A stretch of DNA of 57,960 nucleotides, taken from Varibaculum timonense_A. GTDB taxonomy: Bacteria; Actinomycetota; Actinomycetes; Actinomycetales; Actinomycetaceae. Positions within the stretch are counted from its first letter, which is position 1. Each line of letters starts with the position of its first letter. The translations under genes and the position numbers were made by a program. The stretch covers positions 1 to 57,960 of the forward strand of contig NZ_JAQEVU010000010.1 in NCBI RefSeq assembly GCF_027694345.1, written 5' to 3'. The notes beneath the pieces were generated by a model, which saw only the letters and a program-made list of their open reading frames with translations, was not told the DNA's origin and searched no databases. Below are positions 17,142 through 26,218 of the stretch, one piece after another.

Positions 17142-18134
17142 TTAGCGCGCCTTTATCAAGAAGTTAAGGAGGTAGCGTTCCCGCAGGTATTTTGTGCCCT
17201 CTACTAGGAAACCGGAAATAATAAATAAGATGACCACCACTATTACATAGGTTGGATAGTCTCGACCGGTCATAGCAAAATACACGTACGGGGCGGCGAA
17301 AGTGACTGCGGTGGTAAAAGTGCCAACAATGCGCACCCACTGGCGTTTAGCGGTAAACATAGCCAGCACCCCCCAGGCGTAAGGGATGGCGGTGGTAATA
17401 TCCATCGTCCACAGAACCAACAGGGAGCCGTGGAACTCTTTTACGAGGCTTACTGGCAATACTCGTAAACTAGAATAGGTAACTACCAGCAGATATGCCA
17501 GAACTTTCGGGTTGGTGAACCATTTAATCAGTCGGGAACGATGTGTTTGTTTTATTCCGCAAGCTGTTAAGGCACCGGAAATCTCGGGAGAAAGGTGGGT
17601 TGCATCTATTCCGAGCAGTGCTTGCCGCACCCTCTGCCTGGCGTTTTCGCTTAAATCTTCCCACTGATCAATGATTGCACCCATCAGGTTGCGCGGATCT
17701 AGTATCCAAGGGCGTTTTTTGTTATTTTCCGCCTGGGTTGGCGTTTCAGATGAGCTGACTAAACGTTTACGGTATTCCAAGCCTTCCGGGTAAGTGGCGC
17801 CGTCAATTATTCGGCTAGTTCCTAGTAAGCGGGAGAGGCGTTCGGCTTCTTCGCTACTGCCCGCCCCTAACCAGACGCATAGGGGGCGCTGTAAATCTTG
17901 ACGCAGCTGAGCTAAGAATTTTCCGCCCTCATTGCTGCATAGAAAGCTATGAAAGTCTTGGCTGGGGAGGGCGAACAGTTCGGATACGTCTCGGGTGCTT
18001 CCTCTGCCCAGTTCAGAGATTCGATGTATTCCGGTCGCGCGGCAGAGCACCACTGGGTCGAGGGTGTATTTGGATACCACGGTTAGATCGGTGAGCTTTG
18101 GCGCTCTGCGAGAGGAAGAACCGATCGGTGACAC
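17142..18134 (-). CDS. Unknown four-helix membrane protein
   Basis: 330 aa. The N-terminal ~210 residues are soluble, with a possible NAD- or nucleotide-binding-like LCVWLGAGSSEEAERL segment and no recognised domain. The last ~115 residues hold four predicted membrane helices (LAYLLVVTYSSLRVLPVSLV, a helix around ITTAIPYAWGVLAMF, TFTTAVTFAAPYVYF, VIVVVILFIISGFLV). Start is GTG with GGAGAAC just upstream; the product begins SPIGSSSRRAP. It converges on pcs and diverges from a flavodoxin gene. I do not recognise the family. Confidence 0.7.
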   Translation of the reverse strand: MSPIGSSSRRAPKLTDLTVVSKYTLDPVVLCRATGIHRISELGRGSTRDVSELFALPSQDFHSFLCSNEGGKFLAQLRQDLQRPLCVWLGAGSSEEAERLSRLLGTSRIIDGATYPEGLEYRKRLVSSSETPTQAENNKKRPWILDPRNLMGAIIDQWEDLSENARQRVRQALLGIDATHLSPEISGALTACGIKQTHRSRLIKWFTNPKVLAYLLVVTYSSLRVLPVSLVKEFHGSLLVLWTMDITTAIPYAWGVLAMFTAKRQWVRIVGTFTTAVTFAAPYVYFAMTGRDYPTYVIVVVILFIISGFLVEGTKYLRERYLLNFLIKAR

Positions 18135-18210
18135 GTTCTCCAGTCTAAGAGAAAACTAGATTTTTCGGTCTTTTCAGGACAAGTTTTAGAAAAATGGTCA
18201 TACTAGAGCT

Positions 18211-18699
18211 ATGAAGGTTTTAGTAACGGTTGCGTCCAAACATGGAACTGCGCGCGAGATTGGCAAAACTATTGCCGAGGAATTAGAAAATGCCGGTTTG
18301 GAGGTAGAGCTTAAGAATCCGGAAGAGGTCTACAGTCTAGATGTCTATGGGGCAGTGGTTATTGGTTCAGCGGTGTATCTGACTAGATGGATGGATGAAG
18401 CTACGGATTTTTGTCGGCGTTTTTCGTCGCAGTTGCGCCATATTCCCATTTGGGCTTTCTCGGTGGGGCTATCTGGGGTTCCGCACGATAAAGTGCAAGA
18501 TCCTTCCCGGGTTGGGCCGGTGCTTTTGAATATTGAACCTAAAGGTTACGTGACTTTCCCGGGCAGGCTAGATCCCTCGCAGCTTTCTTTGCGCGAGCGT
18601 ACCGTTGCGCGTCTTGGGGGAGCGGTTGAGGGCGATTTCCGTGACGAGCAAATGATTCGCGACTGGGCGAGGCAGATGGTTAAAGAAATCAAGAAATAG
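18211..18699 (+). CDS. Flavodoxin-domain protein (HemG-like)
   Basis: 162 aa. The FMN phosphate-binding loop is clear at the N-terminus (VASKHGTAREIGKTIAEEL, replacing the classic T-G-T loop as in menaquinone-linked flavodoxin_5 proteins), followed by GAVVIGSAVYLTRW and a conserved FSVGLSG. Such proteins carry electrons or, as HemG, oxidise protoporphyrinogen; the longer insert and lack of heme genes nearby leave the partner open. CATACT/TACTAG is placed 4-6 nt upstream of the ATG and there is no ribosome site. A strong terminator follows. Confidence 0.82.
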   Translation: MKVLVTVASKHGTAREIGKTIAEELENAGLEVELKNPEEVYSLDVYGAVVIGSAVYLTRWMDEATDFCRRFSSQLRHIPIWAFSVGLSGVPHDKVQDPSRVGPVLLNIEPKGYVTFPGRLDPSQLSLRERTVARLGGAVEGDFRDEQMIRDWARQMVKEIKK

Positions 18700-18726
18700 C
18701 TATAGTTTGGCGCTTGGTTTTCTTAG

Positions 18727-18780
18727 CGCCCTGTCGATTAGCTGGTTGAGCTTTGCGACAGGGCGCGGATTTTTGCTTTT
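18727..18780 (+). terminator. Rho-independent terminator after the flavodoxin gene
   Basis: GCGCCCTGTCG (18727-18737) pairs perfectly with CGACAGGGCGC (18756-18766), 18-nt loop, then GGATTTTTGCTTTT. It separates the flavodoxin gene from the arginine operon. Confidence 0.75.
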
Positions 18781-18910
18781 TCTGCCTCAAAGTTTCCGCG
18801 CATTTATGGGGACAAACTGTAGGTGTCTAGCTATTTTGTCGCCGGGTTTGCCGGAGAGGCATTCTCTTAGTGGCGGTGAGTATCTTAACTCACATCAACC
18901 TCTCCCAATT

Positions 18911-18948
18911 ATGCATATATATTCAATGGTTGATATAAATATGCACTA
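18911..18948 (+). promoter_or_regulatory. Tandem ARG-box-like operator and promoter of argC
   Basis: Two AT-rich half-palindromes face each other about TCAATGGTTGA. The first contains TGCATATATATTCA, one mismatch from the ArgR consensus TGAATATATATTCA; the second, TGATATAAATATGCA, is its weaker mirror. Layout (about 18 bp, 3 bp, 18 bp) is that of tandem ARG boxes. TATAAA (18934-18939) can act as -10 for a transcript starting at the ATG itself. A separate dyad GTGAGT/ACTCAC lies at 18875-18892. Confidence 0.6.
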
Positions 18949-20006
18949 TGAAAGTTTCAATTATCGGTGCCAGTGGCTTTGCCGGCGGAGAAATTCTGCG
19001 TCTGCTAGCTGCCCATCCGCGCTTTCAAATTGAGCAGCTATGCGCGTCCTCCTCGGCAGGAAAAAAGCTAGGGGAGTTTCATCCCCAAGTTCCCCAATTA
19101 GCCAAGCAAGAATTAAAAGCAGTAGACCCGGTGGCGCTAAAAGAAAGCGCCGCGATTTTCCTAGCATTGCCACATGGACAATCCGGGAAAATAGCAGCGC
19201 AACTGCGCGCTGCCGGGGTAGAAAGCCTGTTGGTAGATTGCGGAGCCGACCATCGGCTCACCTCTAAAGCCGCCTGGGATAGTTACTATGGCGGCGAATA
19301 TTGCCAGGCCTGGACCTATGGAATGCCCGAACTTCAGCGTGCTTGCGGGCCTTCACAGCGCGAACAGCTGGCGACTACCCAGCAGATCGCGGTTCCCGGA
19401 TGTAACGTAACTGCTGTTACCTTGGCTTTTCAACCTCTGGTAGCTGCCGGATTGATTGACCCAAACGATATTGTCGCCACTTTAGCGGTGGGATATTCCG
19501 GCGCCGGAAAATCCCTAAAACCGCACCTATTAGCCACCGCAGCCCTCGGCAATGCCCAGCCCTATGCGGTAGGCGGAACCCATCGCCATATTCCCGAAAT
19601 CGCGCAAAACTTCGCAGTTAGCAGCGGAAACAACCCCGAGGACTATAAAATCACCCTCACTCCAGTGTTAGTACCCATGTCGCGGGGAATCCTGGCAACC
19701 GTAACTGCCGCTGCGACTCAAAAAACTACCACCGAGCAGTTACACGCCCTCTACCAGGATTTTTATCGGGAAGAAAACCTTATACAGGTACTTGACCCCG
19801 GTATTTGGCCACAAACCCAAGCAGTGACCGGCAGTGCAAACGTGCAGGTACAGGTGGCGCTAGATAAGCGGTCCGGAAAAATAATCGCCCTCAGCGCCCT
19901 GGATAACCTAGGAAAAGGAACCGCGCAAGCCGCCGTGCAATCAGCCAACCTCGCCCTCGGACTAGACGAATATACCGGCATCAACCAGATTGGAGTTGCC
20001 CCGTGA
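18948..20006 (+). CDS. argC: N-acetyl-gamma-glutamyl-phosphate reductase
   Basis: 352 aa. NADPH-dependent third step of arginine synthesis. The Rossmann start is IIGASGFAGGEILRLL and the catalytic cysteine lies in AVPGCNVTAVTLA near residue 152, the actinobacterial form of GCYPT. The conserved VGYSGAGKSL and HRHIPEI are present. Start ATG 18948 has no ribosome site and overlaps the ARG-box operator, so translation is probably leaderless. First gene of argCJBDGH; its stop overlaps the argJ start (GTGA). Confidence 0.96.
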   Translation: MKVSIIGASGFAGGEILRLLAAHPRFQIEQLCASSSAGKKLGEFHPQVPQLAKQELKAVDPVALKESAAIFLALPHGQSGKIAAQLRAAGVESLLVDCGADHRLTSKAAWDSYYGGEYCQAWTYGMPELQRACGPSQREQLATTQQIAVPGCNVTAVTLAFQPLVAAGLIDPNDIVATLAVGYSGAGKSLKPHLLATAALGNAQPYAVGGTHRHIPEIAQNFAVSSGNNPEDYKITLTPVLVPMSRGILATVTAAATQKTTTEQLHALYQDFYREENLIQVLDPGIWPQTQAVTGSANVQVQVALDKRSGKIIALSALDNLGKGTAQAAVQSANLALGLDEYTGINQIGVAP

Positions 20007-21184
20007 AAAAAGACAAAAGCCTCCAAGGCGTAACCAGCGTACCCGGATTCAAAGCCTGCGGAATCGCCTCCGGAATGCGCCGCAAAGGACGCAAAGACCT
20101 AGCCCTCGTCCTCAACACCGGGGAAAACCCGGTAGCCGCTGGGGTATTCACCTCCAACCGTTTCGCCGCCGCCCCTGTACTCTACTCGCGGGCAGTTCTC
20201 AGTAAAGGGGCTACCGGTATGCGCGCCGTAGTGCTGAACTCTGGCAGCGCCAACGCCTGCACCGGGGAAAACGGTCTTAAAGATACGGTCGCCAGCGCCA
20301 AGGCAGTCGGGGATGCTCTACAAATAGATCCGCGAGAGGTATTAGTGTGCTCCACCGGAATGATTGGGACACCTCTGCCGATGGACAAAATGCTCTCCGG
20401 GATTGAAAGTGCTGCCGCGAGCCTATCTGAAGAGGGCGGCGCAGATGCTTCCTGGGCGATTCTCACCACCGATAACGAACCTAAAACCGTTCATTTGCAG
20501 GCGGAAGGCTATCAAATCGGAGGAATGGCGAAAGGGGCAGGAATGCTTGCTCCCGCCCTAGCCACGATGCTTTGTGTAATCACCACTGACGCCCTCCTCG
20601 ATGCCGAAACTGCCCAAAAGGCGCTGGAAGTTGCCTGCGCGAAAACCTTTAACCGCCTAGATTCTGATGGCTGTATGTCCACCAACGACACTGTACTTTT
20701 GCTGGCCTCCGGGGAAAGTGGAACGGTTCCCAGCGGATTTACCGACGCGCTCACTCAAACTTGCGCCCAGTTAGCGCGTAAACTCGCTGATGATGCGGAA
20801 GGTGCGCAGCATACGGTAGAAATAGCAGTCACCGAGGCCGAAAGTGAAGCCGGAGCGTTAATCGCGGCGAAAACCATTTCTCGCTCAAACCTGGTAAAAA
20901 CCGCAATCGCCGGGTGTGACCCCAACTGGGGAAGAATCGTGTCCGAACTGGGAACCGTACCCGAAAGCGTTTGCCCCTACGAACCGAGCGCGGTATCGGT
21001 ACTGTTCAACGGGGTGCAAGTTTGTAAAAACGGCGCCGCTTGGGGAAACCGCGAGGATGTTCCCTTTGAAAGCCGTGACGTGCATCTAGAGGTACGCCTA
21101 GGAGCCGGAAACGCCCAGGCCAGCGTACTGACCAACGACCTTACCCACGAATATATTCACATCAACGCGGACTATTCCTCATGA
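20003..21184 (+). CDS. argJ: Bifunctional glutamate N-acetyltransferase/ornithine acetyltransferase
   Basis: 393 aa. Transfers acetyl from N-acetylornithine to glutamate, closing the acetyl cycle, and may also start it from acetyl-CoA. The autoproteolytic site reads KGAGMLAPALATMLC, where Thr of ATM (about residue 186) becomes the nucleophile of the beta chain. GENPVAAGVFTSNRFAAAPV and CDPNWGRI motifs are intact. GTG start overlaps the argC stop by 4 nt; the end overlaps argB by 4 nt. Presence of argJ implies the cyclic pathway. Confidence 0.96.
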   Translation: MKKDKSLQGVTSVPGFKACGIASGMRRKGRKDLALVLNTGENPVAAGVFTSNRFAAAPVLYSRAVLSKGATGMRAVVLNSGSANACTGENGLKDTVASAKAVGDALQIDPREVLVCSTGMIGTPLPMDKMLSGIESAAASLSEEGGADASWAILTTDNEPKTVHLQAEGYQIGGMAKGAGMLAPALATMLCVITTDALLDAETAQKALEVACAKTFNRLDSDGCMSTNDTVLLLASGESGTVPSGFTDALTQTCAQLARKLADDAEGAQHTVEIAVTEAESEAGALIAAKTISRSNLVKTAIAGCDPNWGRIVSELGTVPESVCPYEPSAVSVLFNGVQVCKNGAAWGNREDVPFESRDVHLEVRLGAGNAQASVLTNDLTHEYIHINADYSS

Positions 21185-22077
21185 GCACAAAAAATTTATC
21201 AGCCTGGGACAAAGCCGGAGTACTGCTAGAAACCTTGCCGTGGCTGCGCGAATACTCCGGCTCACGGATCGTGATTAAATACGGCGGAAACGCCATGATA
21301 TCTGAAGAGCTAAAAGCCGCTTTCGCCCAGGACGTAAGTTTCCTGCATGAATGGGGGATTGAACCGGTTGTGGTGCATGGGGGCGGCCCGCAAATCAACT
21401 CCATGCTGAAAACCCTGGGGATTGAAGCCCCCTTTGTTTCCGGTCTGCGGGTCACCAGCCCAGAAGTAATAAAAGTCGTGCGCATGATCCTGACCGGGAC
21501 AGTGCAGCGCGAACTGGTTTCGTTACTCAACGAATCCTCCATTGCGGCAATCGGGATTTCCGGGGAGGACGGAGCGTTTTTACGTGCCCAAAAACAAGGA
21601 GCGACAGTAGATGGAAAACCCGTCGACCTGGGGCTAGTGGGTAAAGTAACCGCGGTAGATCCCGGGCCGATAGAAGATTTGCTGCAATCGGGGCGTATCC
21701 CGGTGGTTTCCTCCATTGCGGTAAACCAAGACAACCCTACGCAGGTATTAAATATCAACGCAGATTTGGCGGCCGCGGCAGTCGCGGGCGCCATCGGGGC
21801 TAAGAAACTAATCGTCCTCACCGATGTGAAAGGACTCTATCGCAACTGGCCAGACCCAGATAGTCGGATTTCGCAGCTTCGGGCAAGCGAAGCCGCCGAA
21901 ATGCTGCCTACCTTGGAAGCGGGAATGCGCCCCAAAGTGCAAGCCTGTATCCAAGCCTGTGAGCAGGGAGTACCCCGCGCCACCATTATTGATGGGAGGG
22001 TGCCGCACTCGATGCTGCTAGAAATCTTCACCGATACCGGATTTGGAACTATGGTGATGGGAGATAGCCATGACTAA
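21181..22077 (+). CDS. argB: Acetylglutamate kinase
   Basis: 298 aa. Phosphorylates N-acetylglutamate with ATP. KYGGNAM (phosphate loop), VVVHGGGPQIN (substrate loop), and the C-terminal KVQACIQACEQGVPRATIIDGRVPH are all intact. The N-terminal extension before KYGGNAM (about 30 residues, WDKAGVLLETLPWLREY) is the mobile helix found in arginine-inhibited hexameric enzymes, so feedback inhibition by arginine is likely. Overlaps argJ (ATGA) and argD (8 nt). Confidence 0.97.
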   Translation: MSTKNLSAWDKAGVLLETLPWLREYSGSRIVIKYGGNAMISEELKAAFAQDVSFLHEWGIEPVVVHGGGPQINSMLKTLGIEAPFVSGLRVTSPEVIKVVRMILTGTVQRELVSLLNESSIAAIGISGEDGAFLRAQKQGATVDGKPVDLGLVGKVTAVDPGPIEDLLQSGRIPVVSSIAVNQDNPTQVLNINADLAAAAVAGAIGAKKLIVLTDVKGLYRNWPDPDSRISQLRASEAAEMLPTLEAGMRPKVQACIQACEQGVPRATIIDGRVPHSMLLEIFTDTGFGTMVMGDSHD

Positions 22078-23323
22078 CTCTGAATGGATCAGCGCCTACC
22101 AAGAAAACCTTTTAGGAGTTTTCGGGCAGCCGCAGGCGTGTTTTACCCACGGCCAAGGCATCCGGGTGTGGGATACAGACGGTAAAGAATACCTAGATTT
22201 GCTGGGCGGAATCGCGGTAAACGCTCTCGGATATGCCCATCCGGAAATAGTGAAGACTATCGGGGAGCAAGCCAGCCGCTTTACTCATGTCTCTAACTTT
22301 TTCACTACCCCTCAGCAGGTAGAGGCCGCGCAAGCAGTCAAAAGAATCTGCGCCGCAGGGTGGGGTAGCGAGGTACAGGCAGAAATCACCTCCCAGGCGC
22401 GAGTGCTATTCGTAAACTCAGGCACCGAAGCCAATGAAGCCGCTTTGAAAATGGCCTTAGCCGCCCGGCCGGGAGGGCGAGCGATTGCGCTAAAAGGCGC
22501 ATTCCATGGTCGCACCCTGGGGTCGCTTTCACTGACCTATAAAGCTCCCTACCGCGAACCCTTTGCTCCCTTCGTGGGGCCTACCGAGTTTGTAGCAGCC
22601 ACGGTAGCGGGAATTGAGGCAGTAGACCCCGAGGGCGTATCCGCGATTTTTCTAGAACCCCTGCAAGGAGAAGCCGGAGTAATCCCCCTAGCGCCCGAAT
22701 TTTTAGCAGCCGCGCGCGGGCTGGCAGATCGCGCTGGAGCATTGCTGGTTTTTGACGAAGTTCAAACCGGGATGGCGCGGTGCGGAAAATGGCTCGCTCA
22801 CCAGGGAATCTGCCATGATGGGAAAGAAATAGTTCCGGACGTGGTGACTTTAGCTAAAGGCCTAGGTGCGGGAGTGCCGGTCGGGGCATGTGTAGCTATG
22901 AACGAACGCGCCGCCACCGCCCTCAAACCAGGAAGTCACGGTACTACCTTCGGAGGAAACCCGCTGGTAAGTGCGGTAGTAGCGCGCACCATCAACCTGA
23001 TGGAGGAGCTGGATTTGCCGTCTCATGCCGCTAAAGTTGGGGACGCCTGGATGCAGGCGATTGAAGATGCCCAAATCCCGGGGATCAAAGCGACCCGGGG
23101 ACAGGGGCTGCTGCGCGGCCTCATCCTCGAAAAAAATATTGCCCCGAATCTGGCAAAAAAGCTATTTAAAGCCGGGTTTATCGTAAATGCCCCGGCAGCG
23201 AACATTATTCGCCTAGCTCCACCCCTAATTATTGAGTTATCCGAAGCGCTAACCCTGATTCCCGCTTTGAAAAATACATTAAAACAGATAGAAAAAGACC
23301 TAGGAAAAGGAGAACAACTATGA
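22070..23323 (+). CDS. argD: Acetylornithine aminotransferase
   Basis: 417 aa, class III PLP aminotransferase converting N-acetylglutamate semialdehyde to N-acetylornithine. NSGTEANEAALKMA binds PLP phosphate, GAFHGRTLGSLSLT follows, VFDEVQTGMARCG holds the ring-binding Asp, and the Schiff-base lysine is in TLAKGLGAGVPVGA. GTTFGGNPL is intact. Its stop overlaps argG (ATGA). In many relatives argF and argR follow here; both are missing. Confidence 0.95.
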   Translation: MTNSEWISAYQENLLGVFGQPQACFTHGQGIRVWDTDGKEYLDLLGGIAVNALGYAHPEIVKTIGEQASRFTHVSNFFTTPQQVEAAQAVKRICAAGWGSEVQAEITSQARVLFVNSGTEANEAALKMALAARPGGRAIALKGAFHGRTLGSLSLTYKAPYREPFAPFVGPTEFVAATVAGIEAVDPEGVSAIFLEPLQGEAGVIPLAPEFLAAARGLADRAGALLVFDEVQTGMARCGKWLAHQGICHDGKEIVPDVVTLAKGLGAGVPVGACVAMNERAATALKPGSHGTTFGGNPLVSAVVARTINLMEELDLPSHAAKVGDAWMQAIEDAQIPGIKATRGQGLLRGLILEKNIAPNLAKKLFKAGFIVNAPAANIIRLAPPLIIELSEALTLIPALKNTLKQIEKDLGKGEQL

Positions 23324-24528
23324 GTAAAGAACGGGTAGTCCTAGCCTATTCGGGCGGGCTAGACACTTCGGTAGCCATCGGCTGGATTGAAGAACAAACC
23401 GGCAAAGAAGTAATCGCTTGCGCCGTAGACGTAGGACAAGGCGGGGAAGACCTAGAAGTAATCCGCCAGCGCGCGCTGGACTGCGGGGCAGTCGATGCCT
23501 ATGTGGCTGACGCGAAAGATGAGTTCGCCGAAGAATATTGCCTACCGGCAATCAAAGCCAACGGTCTGTATATGGATCAATACCCCTTGGTATCGGCACT
23601 TTCTCGGCCGCTAATCTGTAAACACCTGGTAAAAGTAGCGAAAGACTTTGGTGCCGATACCGTAGCTCACGGCTGCACCGGAAAAGGGAACGACCAAGTG
23701 CGCTTTGAGGTGTCGCTCACCAGCCAAAACCCGGAGATTAAATGCATCTCCCCGGTGCGGGATTTGGCTCTTACCCGGGACGTGGCGATTAAATATGCGG
23801 AAGAACACGAACTCCCGATTGAAACCACCAAACATAACCCCTTCTCTATCGACCAGAACGTGTGGGGGCGCGCGGTAGAAACCGGATATCTAGAAGACTT
23901 ATGGAACTCGCCCACTAAAGACGTATATGTTTACACCGATGACCCGGCCTATCCTCCCGTTCCTGACCAGGTAGTTATTAGTTTTGAAGAGGGCGTGCCG
24001 GTAGCTTTAGACGGGCAAAAAATGTCTCCCCTGGAAATCATTCAGGAAATGAACCGCCGGGCAGGAGCCCAAGGGGTAGGTCGCCTAGATATGGTGGAAG
24101 ACCGCCTGGTAGGGATTAAATCGCGGGAAATCTATGAGGCTCCCGGCGCAGTGGCGCTGATTATCGCCCACCAAAACCTGGAAAACCTGACCCTAGAACG
24201 CGAACAAGGACGCTTCAAACGGCAAGTAGAACAACGCTGGTCAGAGCTAGTTTATGAGGGGCAATGGTATTCGCCACTCAAAGGCTCGTTAGATGCCTTC
24301 GTAGAAAACACCCAAAAATATGTTACCGGCGATATCCGGATGATTCTGCACGGCGGGCGGGCAGTAGTTGATGGGCGGCGCTCTGCGGTCGGCTTGTATG
24401 ACTTCAACCTGGCGACCTACGATTCAGGAGACAGCTTTGACCAGTCCCTCTCGCGCGGATTTATCGGAATCTATGGGCTATCAACCCAGTTAGCAGCCGC
24501 GCGGGAACAAAAAGAAAGCAAGAAATAA
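23320..24528 (+). CDS. argG: Argininosuccinate synthase
   Basis: 402 aa. Joins citrulline and aspartate using ATP. The N-type ATP pyrophosphatase loop AYSGGLDTS opens the protein; AHGCTGKGNDQVRFE and the S/SPVRDLALTR region are standard. Follows argD with a 4-nt overlap and precedes argH by 2 nt, so it is cotranscribed with the acetyl-cycle genes. The citrulline source (argF) must be elsewhere. Confidence 0.97.
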   Translation: MSKERVVLAYSGGLDTSVAIGWIEEQTGKEVIACAVDVGQGGEDLEVIRQRALDCGAVDAYVADAKDEFAEEYCLPAIKANGLYMDQYPLVSALSRPLICKHLVKVAKDFGADTVAHGCTGKGNDQVRFEVSLTSQNPEIKCISPVRDLALTRDVAIKYAEEHELPIETTKHNPFSIDQNVWGRAVETGYLEDLWNSPTKDVYVYTDDPAYPPVPDQVVISFEEGVPVALDGQKMSPLEIIQEMNRRAGAQGVGRLDMVEDRLVGIKSREIYEAPGAVALIIAHQNLENLTLEREQGRFKRQVEQRWSELVYEGQWYSPLKGSLDAFVENTQKYVTGDIRMILHGGRAVVDGRRSAVGLYDFNLATYDSGDSFDQSLSRGFIGIYGLSTQLAAAREQKESKK

Positions 24529-24530
24529 CT

Positions 24531-25958
24531 ATGAGCGAACAGGTATCGCTTTGGGGAGGACGCTTTTCGGGCGGCCCTTCCCAGGCTTTGGCGGCACTTT
24601 CAGTATCCACCCATTTCGATTGGCGCCTGGCGCTCTACGATTTAGCCGGTTCGCGCGCTCATGCCCGAGCGCTCGCAGGAGCCGGTCTGCTAGACAGCGA
24701 GGAACTATCGCAAATGCTGGCGGCTTTAGGGCGGCTGGAAGAAAAAGTTAAAAGCGGTGCCTTCACTCCCGACCCAGCTGACGAGGACGTGCACACGGCC
24801 TTAGAGAGAGGACTATTAGAGGAGGCTGGCGAGCATTTAGGGGGGAAACTGCGCGCTGGACGCAGCCGCAACGACCAGATCGCTACCCTGATTCGCATGT
24901 ACCTGCGAAACCAGGCACGCGCCCTCTCCGAGCGCATCATCGAGGTAGTCGAGGCTCTTGTAAGCCAAGCGAAAGCCGCCGGAGATACCGTGATGCCTGG
25001 GCGTACCCATATGCAGCACGCCCAGCCGGTATTGCTAGCCCACCAGTTACTCGCCCACGTCTGGCCGCTATTGCGAGACATTCAGCGTTTTGAGGATTGG
25101 GACCGGCGCGCCGCCGCCAGCCCCTACGGTTCCGGAGCGCTCGCGGGCAACACCCTGGGGTTAGACCCAGTGCAAGTGGGGGAAGACCTGGCATTTGAGC
25201 GGGTAGTAGAAAACTCCATCGACGGAACCGCCACCCGCGATGTGGTTGCCGAGTTTGCGTTTATCTGTGCCATGACCGGGGTTGATATCTCCTCAATCGC
25301 AGAAGAAATCGTTATCTGGAATACCAAAGAGTTTGGGTATGTCACCTTAGATGATGCGTTCTCTACCGGTTCATCAATCATGCCGCAAAAGAAGAATCCG
25401 GACGTGGCAGAATTGGCGCGTGGCAAAGCCGGTCGCATGATAGGGGATTTAACCGCTCTGCTCGCGGTGCTCAAAGGTCTACCTTTTGCCTATGCGCGTG
25501 ACCTGCAAGAAGATAAAGAACCAGTCTTTGACCAGGTTGATACTTTAGAGGTATTACTTCCAGCAGTCAGCGGCATGATAGCCACTATGAAGATTGACTA
25601 CACTCGCCTAGAAGAACTCGCGCCTCAAGGGTTCTCGCTCGCCACCGATATTGCCGAGTGGCTAGTGGCGCGAGGAATGCCGTTCAGGCAAGCGCATGAA
25701 GTATCCGGAGCCTGCGTGCGCGAATGTGAAGAAAACGGGATAGAGCTCGCGGATTTGAGTGACGAACAATTCGCCGCTATTGATCCGCTATTAACCCCTG
25801 AAGTACGAGAAGTTCTCAGCCCTGCCGGTTCAGTGCGGTCCCGCGCCGGTCGGGGAGGAACTGCGCCCGCGCAAGTCGTCCAGCAGCTAGAATCCGCCGA
25901 GCAGCAGGTAGCGCGCATCCGCACCGATTTCGCCGGCAAACATCTGGAATTTAAATAG
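24531..25958 (+). CDS. argH: Argininosuccinate lyase
   Basis: 475 aa, fumarase/aspartase superfamily, releasing arginine and fumarate. LWGGRFSGGPS at the start, AGRSRNDQIAT, PGRTHMQHAQP and the superfamily signature GSSIMPQKKNPDVAE are all present. Last gene of the operon; 38 bp after its stop a long palindromic repeat begins and may be its terminator. Confidence 0.97.
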   Translation: MSEQVSLWGGRFSGGPSQALAALSVSTHFDWRLALYDLAGSRAHARALAGAGLLDSEELSQMLAALGRLEEKVKSGAFTPDPADEDVHTALERGLLEEAGEHLGGKLRAGRSRNDQIATLIRMYLRNQARALSERIIEVVEALVSQAKAAGDTVMPGRTHMQHAQPVLLAHQLLAHVWPLLRDIQRFEDWDRRAAASPYGSGALAGNTLGLDPVQVGEDLAFERVVENSIDGTATRDVVAEFAFICAMTGVDISSIAEEIVIWNTKEFGYVTLDDAFSTGSSIMPQKKNPDVAELARGKAGRMIGDLTALLAVLKGLPFAYARDLQEDKEPVFDQVDTLEVLLPAVSGMIATMKIDYTRLEELAPQGFSLATDIAEWLVARGMPFRQAHEVSGACVRECEENGIELADLSDEQFAAIDPLLTPEVREVLSPAGSVRSRAGRGGTAPAQVVQQLESAEQQVARIRTDFAGKHLEFK

Positions 25959-25996
25959 TTCCTTCCTCAGCGTTCGGTTCAGGAAAGCCTAGTTCC

Positions 25997-26107
25997 GCGC
26001 GTGCGGGCGGATTTTGCCTCGCGCCCCGAAATCCGGAAAATGCTCTGGCATTTTCACGGATTTAGTGCCCGAAGCCTACCCCTCGGCATAAATCCGCCCC
26101 CACGCGC
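25997..26107. repeat. Nested-hairpin repeat, element 5
   Basis: Outer arms 25997-26018 and 26085-26107 pair (GCGGATTTTGCC with GGCATAAATCCGC). Inner stem 26029-26043 pairs with 26048-26063 around TCTG. Inverted, roughly 90% identical copy of 7024-7134, including the asymmetric linkers. Confidence 0.75.
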
Positions 26108-26115
26108 TCAGCAAA

Positions 26116-26218
26116 CGCGGGAGCTAGGTTTTTCCTCCTGCCCAAAAACTCTAAAAAGCCCTATGGCTTTTTAGATTTTTACGCCCACCTAGCCTGCTCG
26201 CATAAAACTTCTCCCCCA
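26116..26218. repeat. Nested-hairpin repeat, element 6
   Basis: Arms match element 2 (CTAGGTTTTTCCTCCTGCCC left, ACGCCCACCTAGCCTGCTCG right). The inner stem 26144-26160 / 26165-26180 (AAAAAGCC-CTAT-GGCTTTTT core) has a wholly different sequence but is still paired. Confidence 0.72.

Noticed and set aside
18707..19033. 108-aa plus-strand open frame between the flavodoxin gene and argC
   Set aside because: It reads through a terminator and the ARG-box operator and overlaps argC in another frame.
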